Source: CAZBWE01 sp964495465 (GTDB lineage Bacteria > Planctomycetota > Phycisphaerae > Sedimentisphaerales > Anaerobacaceae). Taken from it: DNA of 64,000 bases. The stretch is taken from assembly GCA_964495465.1 (NCBI GenBank), contig CAZBWE010000001.1:1-64000 (forward strand). Direction: 5' to 3'. The notes under the pieces were generated by a model, which saw only the letters and a list, made by a program, of their open reading frames with translations, was not told the DNA's origin and ran no database searches. Positions 24,372 through 32,680 of this stretch are shown piece after piece (the stretch's first letter is position 1; every line of letters starts with the position of its first letter). A program made the translations under genes and the position numbers.

Positions 24372-25798
24372 GTTAACTTTCGCACTTCTAATAAGCATTT
24401 AAGCTGCTGAGGCTAATGCTTCTATTAAAAACTTGAAATTTTTGTTATGTACGAACCTTTTACCGAACATAATTTTAATTCTATCCCGCCAAAGCACTCG
24501 GCGAAGGCAGTTCAACGCATCTGCAAAGCTGGGAGCCAACTTGCCCGGGTACCACGGCTGAACAAAAAGGTATCTCCGCTTCGATTTCTGACCAAGATAC
24601 CACAGCCAGACCGCGGAATAAACCCACAGACTCATCGCTGCTGCTCGCTCGGGACCTTTGCGTTTCCAGATCTGAGGTTCTTGGCCACCCATAAACTGCT
24701 TGGTGTTTTTGAAAGTATCCTCGATGCTCCATCTGCCCGCAAAGTCGCTTATTACCTCGGCGGCGGTAAGACTCAAATCCGTGGTAAAGAAAAAATCGTC
24801 TTTCTCTTTGCCCGCAGGGACCTGACTGATTACCAGAAGCACCGGTTTCCGCGATACCCTGTACCATACAACTTTTCTGATATATACAAGATGTTCTCTG
24901 CTCTTGCCTCGTTCGCAGGTTTGAATCCGTTGCCAGTTGGTTATTCTTTTCGCCAGTTTTTCCAGAGATGGAAGTTGTTTGCCTTTCTTGCGAGGCCTGC
25001 CCCTTGTCTTTTTTCTTTTCTTGCCCAGCAAATCGTAAGTATTTGCATCCCGACGCATACGCGAGATTATATGAGTGTTGGGTATGTCCTCTCCTGCCAG
25101 AGAGGCGTAAAAACCGTCCGCACTGCACAGAAAACGCCTTTGAGGCAACCAGAGGGCAACTTCCGTGAGCATCTGGCTGGCCAGTTTTATAAGAGTTGGC
25201 CCATCCTTCCGGTGAAGTCTCATATTGATAGGCAGGCCAAGGGGTTCGCCGCCCCATGGCGGATTTATTCTCAGTGTCCGTACTACCAGGTTCAGACCCC
25301 AAGCGTGGACTATGTTTGTACCGGTCGAGCGAACCGCGTCCCGCCACCAGCATGCACCATTGACTTTTCTGCCACTGCGATGAAACAGGGTGTCGGCCAG
25401 GTCGGTAGATATTACACCGGTTGGGTAAAATATTCCGACCAACAGAATCGTCAAAAGTCTCCACAATTCGCTCATTACCCAGAAAGCATCCGGGAAAAAC
25501 CGGTGATAAGCATCGTGAGCCTTATGTCCGGCTGGGTCGGCGAATGGCAAAATACCGGTGATGGCGCGTTTTGCGGTGCAGAGGACCCAACCGGTTACGA
25601 GGTTGAGAAAACTTCCTGTCGTGGGAACGGTGAATATTGGAAAAAAGTGTTGAATTATCGTATCCCATGTCGAAGTAATAATTGTATTCATGCCAACCTC
25701 CATGTCTTATTTTTATTTCCAATAAAGACATCGGAAGGTTGGTATGTTTATGTTGACAAATCATTAAAATCAGCCGCCTAAAAAGTGCGAAAGTTAAC
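24372..25798. mobile_element. insertion sequence with 16-bp perfect terminal inverted repeats
   Basis: An intact IS of 1427 bp. The left end GTTAACTTTCGCACTT (24372-24387) is the exact inverse of the right end AAGTGCGAAAGTTAAC (25783-25798). It contains one DDE transposase gene on the minus strand filling nearly the whole element. I could not see an unambiguous target-site duplication in the flanks. The element lies between fhs and the haem genes and breaks no recognisable gene. Confidence 0.9.
24399..25691 (-). CDS. DDE transposase of an IS4/IS701-like element
   Basis: Transposase of about 430 residues with an RNase H-like DDE fold. LCSADGFYASLAG near 186 carries a likely first catalytic Asp. 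WSIEDTFKNTKQFMGG near 333 has the E-containing W-x-I-E-x-x-F-K pattern with downstream Lys-Gln and Gly typical of IS4/IS701-type enzymes. A basic stretch (KKRKKTRGRPRKKGK) sits near 225. The ATG at 25691 has a GGAGG ribosome-binding site; the upstream in-frame ATG at 25703 overlaps that site and is less likely. The frame is unbroken from start to stop and sits between perfect terminal repeats, so the enzyme may be active. The exact IS family needs a database comparison. Confidence 0.88.
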   Translation of the reverse strand: MNTIITSTWDTIIQHFFPIFTVPTTGSFLNLVTGWVLCTAKRAITGILPFADPAGHKAHDAYHRFFPDAFWVMSELWRLLTILLVGIFYPTGVISTDLADTLFHRSGRKVNGACWWRDAVRSTGTNIVHAWGLNLVVRTLRINPPWGGEPLGLPINMRLHRKDGPTLIKLASQMLTEVALWLPQRRFLCSADGFYASLAGEDIPNTHIISRMRRDANTYDLLGKKRKKTRGRPRKKGKQLPSLEKLAKRITNWQRIQTCERGKSREHLVYIRKVVWYRVSRKPVLLVISQVPAGKEKDDFFFTTDLSLTAAEVISDFAGRWSIEDTFKNTKQFMGGQEPQIWKRKGPERAAAMSLWVYSAVWLWYLGQKSKRRYLFVQPWYPGKLAPSFADALNCLRRVLWRDRIKIMFGKRFVHNKNFKFLIEALASAA

Positions 25799-26082
25799 AG
25801 TTATACATCAAGAATTTATTAGTCAACCCCAATAGGACAAGTTAGAGAATTAGAGGATTAGTTAATTGGTTAACCGGTTGATTGATTTGAGATTGCCACA
25901 TCGCTACACTCCTGCAATGACCCCGCACGGGAACGATGGAAGAAGGACAATTAACGAGGAACGACGGAATATCGAATATCGAACAAGGAATGTTGAATGA
26001 AGAAATAATTCGTTGGCCAGATCCTTTGCTGCAATCAGGATGAAAAAAAATACCGAGTGGAGGAATTGAGAATTTAGAATTT
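25799..26082. repeat. intergenic AT-rich stretch with ATTCGATATT-type direct repeats
   Basis: No gene. From about 25935 to 26010 the stretch carries short runs such as GAATATCGAATATCGAACAAGGAATGTTGAATGAAG (in pieces), meaning stacked variants of GAATATCGA. Such runs resemble a dispersed degenerate repeat found in spacers of several planctomycete assemblies (from general familiarity; not checked). It borders the right end of the IS. Confidence 0.4.
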
Positions 26083-27600
26083 TCAAGATGCTTCGGCGTT
26101 TTCTACTGCGGAAAGCAGGCCGTCAATGGTGTGCTCGGCGGCTTGCAAATCAACTTTTACGCCGAGGTCTTTCAACTGCTCGGAAGTTACAGGGCCAATC
26201 GATGCAACTTTGACATCGGATGAATTTACAATATCAGCGGAAACCCGCTCGAAGAAAATCCTCACAGAAGAAGGACTCGCAAAGATGAGCCAGTGCGCTT
26301 GGCCAGCTTTGATTTTCTCGATCAAATCGGCGGAATTGGGAATTTGCTTTTCGATAGTATAAAGCGGGACATCGTGAATATCGGCGCCACCCTTCTGTAA
26401 GATATCTACAAGCTCCTTTGAAGCAAGCTCTGAACGAAGCAGTAAAATCCTTTTGTCCTGCAAATTCGTAAAGCGGATTAACTGCTCACCAAGCTCGGCA
26501 CTTGTAAAAACCGTAGGAACGAAATCCGGGATTATTCCAAAGCCGGATAACTCGGCGGCGGTTTTGCTGCCCATCGAAGCGACTTTGGCAGAGCCGAAGA
26601 CACGTGCGTCCTTCTTTAAGCTATGCAGGGCGTCAAAGAATACCGAGACGCCGTTTTTGCTGGTGAAGATGAGCCAGTCAAAATCGTGTATCTTAGCGAG
26701 GGCCTGAACGAATTTGTTCGTATGCGTCAGAGGTTTAATCTTGATGGTTGGAAAATCTATTGGATTGCCGCCCTTTCGGATAATTTTCGCAGCGAAATCG
26801 GCGTTGCCCGGGGCATTGCGCGTTACGACAATGCTTTTGCCAAACAACGGCTGATTCATAAACCAGTTCAAACGCGGGTCGCTGTCGGCGGCGGCGCCGA
26901 TAATGACAATCGCCGGCGGCTCGATATTTTCCTGCTCACAGGTTTCGCTTATCTGAGAAAGCGAAGATTTGACAAGCCGCTGTTTCGCAAATGTGGCATC
27001 GGAGATAACGGCTGACGCGGTGTCTTTGCTCATACCATTGTCGATTAGCTGCTGAGCAATGAATTCGAGATTTCCCATTGCCATATAGAAAACAATAGTG
27101 CCGGGGAACTTTGCGAGGACAGACCAGTTGATATTGCTCTGTTCTTTATCCGGCGCTTCCCGGCCCGTGATAAAGACGACCTGCGAGCTGTATTCTCTAT
27201 CAGTCAGCAAGATGCCGGCGTATTCTGCGGCGGCTATGGCAGCGGTTATACCGGGGACTATTTCAAAATCGATGCCTGCATCGGCGAGAAGACGGGCCTC
27301 TTCGCCGCCCCTGGCAAAGATGCAGGGGTCGCCGCCCTTGAGGCGGACGACGGTTTTGCCGGAGGCGGCCTTTTCAAGAAGGAGCCTGTTAATCTCGTCC
27401 TGCGTGCAGGAACGGTCGCCGATGCGCTTAGGGACATGGACAAGCTCGGCGTCCTCACTGGCGAATTTGAGCAAGGCGGGATTGGCCAGGCGGTCGTAAA
27501 TAATACAATCGGCCCGACCAAGAAGCTCGGCGCCGCGAACCGTAATCAAATCAGGGTCGCCCGGGCCGGCGCCAACGAGATAGACCATGGCTTTATTCAT
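26083..27600 (-). CDS. cobA-hemD: fused uroporphyrinogen-III methyltransferase / uroporphyrinogen-III synthase (CobA-HemD)
   Basis: Fusion of 505 residues. Residues 1-245 are a SAM-dependent methyltransferase (SUMT, CobA type) with VGAGPGDPDLITVRGAELL at the start, ADCIIYDRLANP, VRLKGGDPCIFARGGEEA near 83 and PGITAAIAAAEYAGI near 117. It makes precorrin-2 for sirohaem or B12. Residues about 255-500 are uroporphyrinogen-III synthase (HemD), with GKSIVVTRNAPGNADFAAKI, DWLIFTSKNGVSVFFDAL near 322, and HWLIFASPSSVRIFFERV near 430. HemD closes hydroxymethylbilane, the product of HemC encoded just upstream on the same strand, 286 bases away. The fusion is common in several bacterial groups and places the branch point to haem and corrinoids in one protein. 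The window's NrdJ needs a corrinoid. Confidence 0.94.
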   Translation of the reverse strand: MNKAMVYLVGAGPGDPDLITVRGAELLGRADCIIYDRLANPALLKFASEDAELVHVPKRIGDRSCTQDEINRLLLEKAASGKTVVRLKGGDPCIFARGGEEARLLADAGIDFEIVPGITAAIAAAEYAGILLTDREYSSQVVFITGREAPDKEQSNINWSVLAKFPGTIVFYMAMGNLEFIAQQLIDNGMSKDTASAVISDATFAKQRLVKSSLSQISETCEQENIEPPAIVIIGAAADSDPRLNWFMNQPLFGKSIVVTRNAPGNADFAAKIIRKGGNPIDFPTIKIKPLTHTNKFVQALAKIHDFDWLIFTSKNGVSVFFDALHSLKKDARVFGSAKVASMGSKTAAELSGFGIIPDFVPTVFTSAELGEQLIRFTNLQDKRILLLRSELASKELVDILQKGGADIHDVPLYTIEKQIPNSADLIEKIKAGQAHWLIFASPSSVRIFFERVSADIVNSSDVKVASIGPVTSEQLKDLGVKVDLQAAEHTIDGLLSAVENAEAS

Positions 27601-27886
27601 ATCAGATACCCGATGTTCATAATGAAATCCAAAATCCTAAACTCGAAATTCTAAACAAACTCAAATTACCAAAATACAAATGTTCAAACCATCTTTTGAA
27701 AACACAGGCTCACATTTTGGCTACAAATTCCACAGAATATGATACCAAAAATGTGCGGAGAATGCAAAAGTGGCTATAGGAAGATATAGCTTAGAAAATA
27801 TCCAATCCCCGTTTTCACAAAGACAAGTATCGAAGCCCAGCAGAAAACATCAGGGCAGGCAGAAAGTGCTAAATAAAGAAGTAATG
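27601..27886. other. spacer between hemC and cobA-hemD with degenerate A-rich repeats
   Basis: No gene. From about 27622 to 27690 it has stacked short units of the kind AAAATCCTAAACTCGAAATTCTAAACAAACTC (in pieces), a low-complexity, degenerate A-rich repeat. It has the character of the repeat near 25960 but with different units. No clear terminator or promoter was seen. Confidence 0.4.
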
Positions 27887-28810
27887 TTATTTTTCGAGAG
27901 ATTCAAGGATTTGTTTTCCGCCGGCGGCGAGGAGGTCGTTGGCAAGGTGCTCGGCGAGCACAACGGCCTTTTCGGCTGGGCCTGTAATCTTACGTTTGAT
28001 GAAATTTGAGCCATCGACACCAGATATAAATGCATTAATTTTTACATCCCTGCCAGTAATTTTCGCAAAGGCCCCTACCGGAGCGTGACAGCCGCACTGC
28101 ATCGTTACCAAAATCTGTCTCTCGGCCAGGGTGAGCAGTCTTGCTTTTTCATCATCAATAACTTTTAGCAGCTTGTTCAGTTCGATATCATCAGCTCTTG
28201 CCTGAATGGCCAAAGCGCCCTGGGCAGGGGCAGGGATAAATTGCATAGGGTCAAAAGAAACGGAAATCTTTTCGGCCAGGCCGAGACGCTCAACGCCCGC
28301 CCGTGCAAGGATAATCGCATCGACTTTGCCGGCATCGAGTTTCCTTATTCGTGTGGGGACATTGCCTCGAAGAGGTGCCAGTTCAAAATCATTTCTCAGG
28401 TGCATAAGCTGGGCAGCCCTTCTTAGACTGGAAGTGCCAATCTTCGCAGACTGAGGAAGCTGCTGAATCGAACCGATAGAATCGGCTGCAAGTAAACAAT
28501 CCTCAGCAAACTGCCTGTCACAAATGGCAGCGATGGTTAGACCCTCGCGCTGGTGCGTGGGTAAATCCTTGAAGCTGTGAACGGCAAAGTCGGCCTCTTT
28601 GGCCAGCAAGGCATCTTCCACCTGCGAGGTAAAAAAACCGGTTGTTTTGAGGTCCCATAGAGCGGTGCGTCTATCACGGTCGCCTTTAGTAGTTATTTTT
28701 CTTACCTTAATTCGTATATCGGGATAAATTTTCCCAAGGGCATCAGTTACAATTCGGGTTTGAGCAACGGCAAGAGCGCCGCCACGAGCTGCAACGGTAA
28801 GGACTTTCAT
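27887..28810 (-). CDS. hemC: porphobilinogen deaminase (hydroxymethylbilane synthase)
   Basis: HemC polymerises four porphobilinogens to hydroxymethylbilane in the cytoplasm. The product is 307 residues, the normal size. Motifs: ARGGALAVAQT near 8 (the family usually has ARxSxLA, so Ser is replaced by Gly), DRRTALWDLKTTGFFTSQVEDALL near 45, FAVHSFKDLPT near 77 with the catalytic Asp, GTSSLRRAAQL near 126, LRGNVPTRIRKLD near 145 and CGCHAPVGAFA near 238, whose Cys binds the dipyrromethane cofactor. It lies between hemA (upstream) and cobA-hemD (downstream) on the same strand, giving the order hemA-hemC-cobA/hemD. The 181-base gap to hemA contains palindromes, including a stem with a following T-rich stretch. 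Confidence 0.95.
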   Translation of the reverse strand: MKVLTVAARGGALAVAQTRIVTDALGKIYPDIRIKVRKITTKGDRDRRTALWDLKTTGFFTSQVEDALLAKEADFAVHSFKDLPTHQREGLTIAAICDRQFAEDCLLAADSIGSIQQLPQSAKIGTSSLRRAAQLMHLRNDFELAPLRGNVPTRIRKLDAGKVDAIILARAGVERLGLAEKISVSFDPMQFIPAPAQGALAIQARADDIELNKLLKVIDDEKARLLTLAERQILVTMQCGCHAPVGAFAKITGRDVKINAFISGVDGSNFIKRKITGPAEKAVVLAEHLANDLLAAGGKQILESLEK

Positions 28811-28859
28811 ACAAGGGCTTTCATTAACAACACAAGAAAAATATAAAAATCAAGCAAAA

Positions 28860-28879
28860 CCCCCCGATAAATCGGGGGG
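28860..28879 (-). terminator. strong GC hairpin, possible terminator after hemA
   Basis: A perfect palindrome with CCCCCCGAT (28860-28868) and ATCGGGGGG (28871-28879) around AA. On the minus strand it is followed by GTTTTGCTTGATTTTT-like sequence, so it could end hemA transcription or attenuate read-through into hemC. It may equally be a dispersed palindromic repeat. Confidence 0.5.
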
Positions 28880-28890
28880 CTAAATACTGG

Positions 28891-28943
28891 ATTCCTGCGC
28901 TCCGTCGCCATAGCTTTGGAGCGTCGGCGACTTTCGCAGGAAT
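28891..28943. repeat. palindromic element ATTCCTGCG ... CGCAGGAAT
   Basis: Arms ATTCCTGCG (28891-28899) and CGCAGGAAT (28935-28943) are perfect inverses. The interior also contains partly complementary CCGTCGCC and GGCGACTT-like segments. It sits between hemA and hemC. The form is that of a small non-autonomous palindromic repeat. Confidence 0.5.
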
Positions 28944-28991
28944 GACACACTATGCGCTCAGAATGACAATTTTTCATCGCAGGTATAAATA

Positions 28992-30260
28992 TCAGTCGTT
29001 GTCATCCTGAGAAAGGAACATTTTATTTATCAAGTCAACGGCCTGGAGCTGCTCAGAAGAAAGCTCTTCGCTTCCGCCGGCCTTAATGAAACTGACCGGG
29101 CCGTGCAAGACCTTCTTAACAAGAGATTCGGCAAACGCCCTCAATTTCTCACTGTCGTCGGCGGCAAAATCTTTTGCGTAACGGGCAGCTTCACTGTGAG
29201 CGAGATGGATACCCTTCTGGGTCAATTCTGAAATCACCGGCACAAGATTCAACGAGTTCAGCCAATCCGCAAATCTATCGGTAAATTCATCAACGATTGC
29301 GCGGGCCTTTGGAATTTCACTGCTTCGTTTCTCTATATTAAATTTAATTTGCTCATTCAAATCATCGATATTGAACAGCGAAACGCACTCAAACCGACTT
29401 ATTGAAGGTTGTATATCCCTCGGCACAGCAATATCTATTATCAAGAGGGGCTTCTTTCTTTTATTCAGGACATCCTTAACGGCCTGGTACTTTACAACCG
29501 GCTCAGCAGCGGCGGTCGAAGCAACCAGCAAATCAACATCAGGCAATTCGGCAGGTATATCACTTAGAGGAATTATTCTGCCGGTCTTCAGGCGAGCCGT
29601 CATAGCTTCCGCTTTGCGAGGATTTCGATTTGCGACAATCAAGCGCGGCAGCCGGGCCTTGAGCAGATATCTTGCGGCCAGCTCGGCATTTTCACCTGCC
29701 CCTATGACCATCGCCGAGGCGGAAGATAAATCGAGCTTGGCCCGCGCCAGCTCCACCGCAGCGAGACTGATAGAAACGGCACCGCAGTTAATGTTTGTTT
29801 TGGTCCGGACAGCTTTTCCCGCTCGAAAGGCGTTGTGAAAGAGGCGGTGAAATATCATTTTACTCATTCGGCAGTCAATGGACATCGAATAAGCGGATTT
29901 GACCTGGGATAAAATCTGATTCTCACCAATCATCTGTGAATCAAGGCCTGCGGCAACTTCAAAAAGATGGCGAACGACATCAATACCAGTGTTCTGAGTA
30001 CTATACCTGTTCCAGGTTTCAACCGCATCCGGACATACGCATCTGATAAGCTCAGCAAGAAATTTTCTGCAATCGAAATTTTTCCCTGCATAAAGATAAA
30101 ACTCCAGCCGATTACAGGTCTGAAGAATAACGGCCTCGCTAATTTCCTCGACAGCATGCATTTGCCTTAGCATAAACTGCTGCTGCTGCGTAAAAGAGAC
30201 CTTCTCACGCAAATACACGGGGCAATTATGGTAAGTAATGTTATTGAGAACGAGCTTCAT
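28992..30260 (-). CDS. hemA: glutamyl-tRNA reductase
   Basis: HemA reduces glutamyl-tRNA(Glu) with NADPH to glutamate-1-semialdehyde, the first step of the C5 haem pathway. The catalytic domain has LQTCNRLEFYLY near 45 with the nucleophilic Cys, and GLDSQMIGENQILSQVKSAY near 100. The NADPH domain has SAMVIGAGENAELAARYLL near 180, and a C-terminal dimerisation helix follows. The product is about 422 residues. The ATG at 30260 follows an AGGCGG site; the frame is open to 30317 but those residues (with MYCLKCG) do not fit the family, which begins right at the MKLVLNNITYHN-type strand. It is the first of the haem genes on this strand; ccmF lies 200 bases upstream. Confidence 0.95.
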   Translation of the reverse strand: MKLVLNNITYHNCPVYLREKVSFTQQQQFMLRQMHAVEEISEAVILQTCNRLEFYLYAGKNFDCRKFLAELIRCVCPDAVETWNRYSTQNTGIDVVRHLFEVAAGLDSQMIGENQILSQVKSAYSMSIDCRMSKMIFHRLFHNAFRAGKAVRTKTNINCGAVSISLAAVELARAKLDLSSASAMVIGAGENAELAARYLLKARLPRLIVANRNPRKAEAMTARLKTGRIIPLSDIPAELPDVDLLVASTAAAEPVVKYQAVKDVLNKRKKPLLIIDIAVPRDIQPSISRFECVSLFNIDDLNEQIKFNIEKRSSEIPKARAIVDEFTDRFADWLNSLNLVPVISELTQKGIHLAHSEAARYAKDFAADDSEKLRAFAESLVKKVLHGPVSFIKAGGSEELSSEQLQAVDLINKMFLSQDDND

Positions 30261-30459
30261 TAATACCGCCTTTAATCTCCATTGTTTGCCGACGGAACCG
30301 CATTTTAAGCAATACAATTATAAATATCAAGTCCAAAGCGGCTGTATAGGCAATGAATAAATAAAAATCAGCCGATAAAGCGGTGGGCAAAACATAAAAA
30401 AAGCCCATCCAGAGACTCCCCGCCTAACAATTAAGAGGGGCGAACGGGGCAAATAACAA

Positions 30460-32427
30460 TTATTTACGTGCGGTTTCTCTATCTTCTGCGAACATACCCA
30501 AGACAGAACCAGCCAAAATTAACAACAACGAGAACCATAACCAAAACATCAAAGGTTTTACCTTCGCAGTGATTGTCACGTTGCCGTCACCGCCAATGCG
30601 GTCGAACGAGACATAAACATCTTCGAACAGCCCCATATGAACATCCACCTTCACGGCACTTCGGCCGTTTGGATATAAACAGCGATGCGGCCACAGAGTT
30701 CTCTGGAGACTATCTTTCGTTACGGCAATCTCAGGGCCTTCCTTAATTACATTACCAAACGACTGTTGCTTAAAAGAGTCATATGAAAGCGCATATCTGC
30801 CGAGAGCAACTTTTCCTCCTTCTGACAATACCGTCTGGATGCTTTGCTTGTCGGAGGTAAAACCGACAATAACTACCAAAAGCATCAAGCCCAAATGAGC
30901 AATTCCACCAGCGACTTGGCTGGTCTGTTTCAGGTTAAGCACAAACTTTATTAAAATAGCAACAAAACTAAACGCACATATACCACAAGCCAGGTCAACC
31001 ACCAAACGATGCTGACTGAACCTGAACATCAGTCCGAAACAGACAAGTCCCACGGCACAGCAGGCCAACAGGTACAGCATAAAGGTGTGGTATTTCTGCA
31101 AATCAGTTAGTGAAACAAGTCCAAGCAGAAAAATCAAAACAATCCCCGCCAAAGCAGCCAAGTGGTTATAAAATGTCTGCGGCAGTATAAACGGCTTATC
31201 AAACTTAGTAATAAACTGCCAAATAACCGGCCAAAATGTAGCTATTCCAATAGCCACGGCGGTGAAAATAAATACGACATTGGCCCAAAACAAAACTTCA
31301 CTTTTATCTACATGGAATATACCGACATTCAAGGGACTAATAGAAACGCTCCTGACGGCGTGTATAATACAAAACAACCAAAGCAGGAAACAACACCCGA
31401 TAAAAGCCGACAACACCGAAGGTTCAAAGGTCTTATCAAAAGAATGCACAGATACCAAAATTCCGCTTCTGACGACAAAAGAGGCAAACAAGCATATAAT
31501 AAACGGAAGAGGAGCAAGCGTGATAGTCCAAAACCTGAACCTGTCAGCGACCTGCATACCAATAACACTATGTAAAGCAGCAACGGCCACAAGGAAAGGT
31601 AAGAGCGAAATATTCTGGACGGGGTCCCACGCCCAAAAGCCGCCCCACCCGATTTGAATATATGACCACCTCATACCAATCACGATACCCAAACTCAAAA
31701 AACAAATGCCAAACAACAACCATCTGCGCAGCTGCCTGTAAACGCTGGAATCCTGAGTTATATCAGCAAAAACACAAGATAAAACGATAACAAAGGGAAT
31801 CATAAAAGCCGCATAACTAATAAGCGTCAATGGCGGATGGAGAAACATCCAGAAATTTCTCAATATCGGGTCAAGACCGTGCCCTTCACTAACAGGCATA
31901 GGGTTTGAGGTAAACGGCCTTGCCATAAAAATCAAAATTGCGATAAATCCCAGGCAAAGCCCCGAGCCGATAGCCAAAGCGATAGCGTTAAACTTCAAAT
32001 CGCCTATTGCGTATTGCGTATCACTAATGGTCAACCGCCTACGGCGGTCTTCGATTCTCGGCTTACCATTTGTTGATTGCCATAAAGCAAAGAGGACAGA
32101 TACAAAGACAAACCATAGTAAAAGCGAGCCGGAAGAGTCGGCCCAAAGAGCACCTAGCTTGTAGATAAAAGGCAGGTCTGTGGAACTGTGCCGGCTTACA
32201 GCAGCTATTGAAAAATTATCCGTCAGAAAGGCAAGAACAAGCACAATCAATGTGAGGACAGAAAGCCCTACACCGATATACATCACACGCCTGGCCAAGG
32301 AAAGGCCCTTCATAGCCGCAGCAGCATCTTTCTTCAAAACCGTCAGAGCTAAAACAGCCGCAAAGCCATAAAACACAAATACTACGGCTAAAAGAACCTG
32401 GCCTAAAGCACTCATCCCTGTAAACAA
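30460..32427 (-). CDS. ccmF: cytochrome c biogenesis protein CcmF-like (haem lyase, WWD family)
   Basis: Integral membrane protein of 655 residues with about 14-15 helices, the size of CcmF. The tryptophan-rich WWD signature IGWGGFWAWDPVQN lies near residue 260. HPPLTLISYAAFMIPF near 195 holds a conserved His that ligates haem in CcmF, and an extra-cytoplasmic soluble stretch lies near 530-620. CcmF attaches haem to apocytochrome c in system I. No ccmA-E, G or H genes are present in the window. The start is uncertain: a TTG at 32427 has AGAGAG six bases upstream, while the ATG at 32415 has no clear site. The gene is flanked by hemA and a di-haem cytochrome, both consistent with cytochrome c assembly. 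Confidence 0.9.
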   Translation of the reverse strand: MFTGMSALGQVLLAVVFVFYGFAAVLALTVLKKDAAAAMKGLSLARRVMYIGVGLSVLTLIVLVLAFLTDNFSIAAVSRHSSTDLPFIYKLGALWADSSGSLLLWFVFVSVLFALWQSTNGKPRIEDRRRRLTISDTQYAIGDLKFNAIALAIGSGLCLGFIAILIFMARPFTSNPMPVSEGHGLDPILRNFWMFLHPPLTLISYAAFMIPFVIVLSCVFADITQDSSVYRQLRRWLLFGICFLSLGIVIGMRWSYIQIGWGGFWAWDPVQNISLLPFLVAVAALHSVIGMQVADRFRFWTITLAPLPFIICLFASFVVRSGILVSVHSFDKTFEPSVLSAFIGCCFLLWLFCIIHAVRSVSISPLNVGIFHVDKSEVLFWANVVFIFTAVAIGIATFWPVIWQFITKFDKPFILPQTFYNHLAALAGIVLIFLLGLVSLTDLQKYHTFMLYLLACCAVGLVCFGLMFRFSQHRLVVDLACGICAFSFVAILIKFVLNLKQTSQVAGGIAHLGLMLLVVIVGFTSDKQSIQTVLSEGGKVALGRYALSYDSFKQQSFGNVIKEGPEIAVTKDSLQRTLWPHRCLYPNGRSAVKVDVHMGLFEDVYVSFDRIGGDGNVTITAKVKPLMFWLWFSLLLILAGSVLGMFAEDRETARK

Positions 32428-32680
32428 TGTAAACTCTCTAATAATTTACAGTCGAACCACTAAATTATCCTTCGGAACAATTGTATAGTTAATTTTAGAA
32501 AAATAATAGAAAAAAATAAATGATTAGGCCCACATTCATCACGGCTGAAAATCTCACATTAAGGATATTCTTCGATAAAGCCACCGAATGGAACGGGAAA
32601 ACTTACACATGCTAACAGCCGACAGGCCACAGAAGCGGACCTGGACAAATAAGATTTTCCGGCTGATTAAATTTACACAT

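Noticed and set aside
24447..25781. 444-codon open frame on the plus strand opposite the transposase
   Set aside because: It is the antisense of the transposase, with no recognisable motif or ribosome-binding site; the transposase frame has the family motifs.
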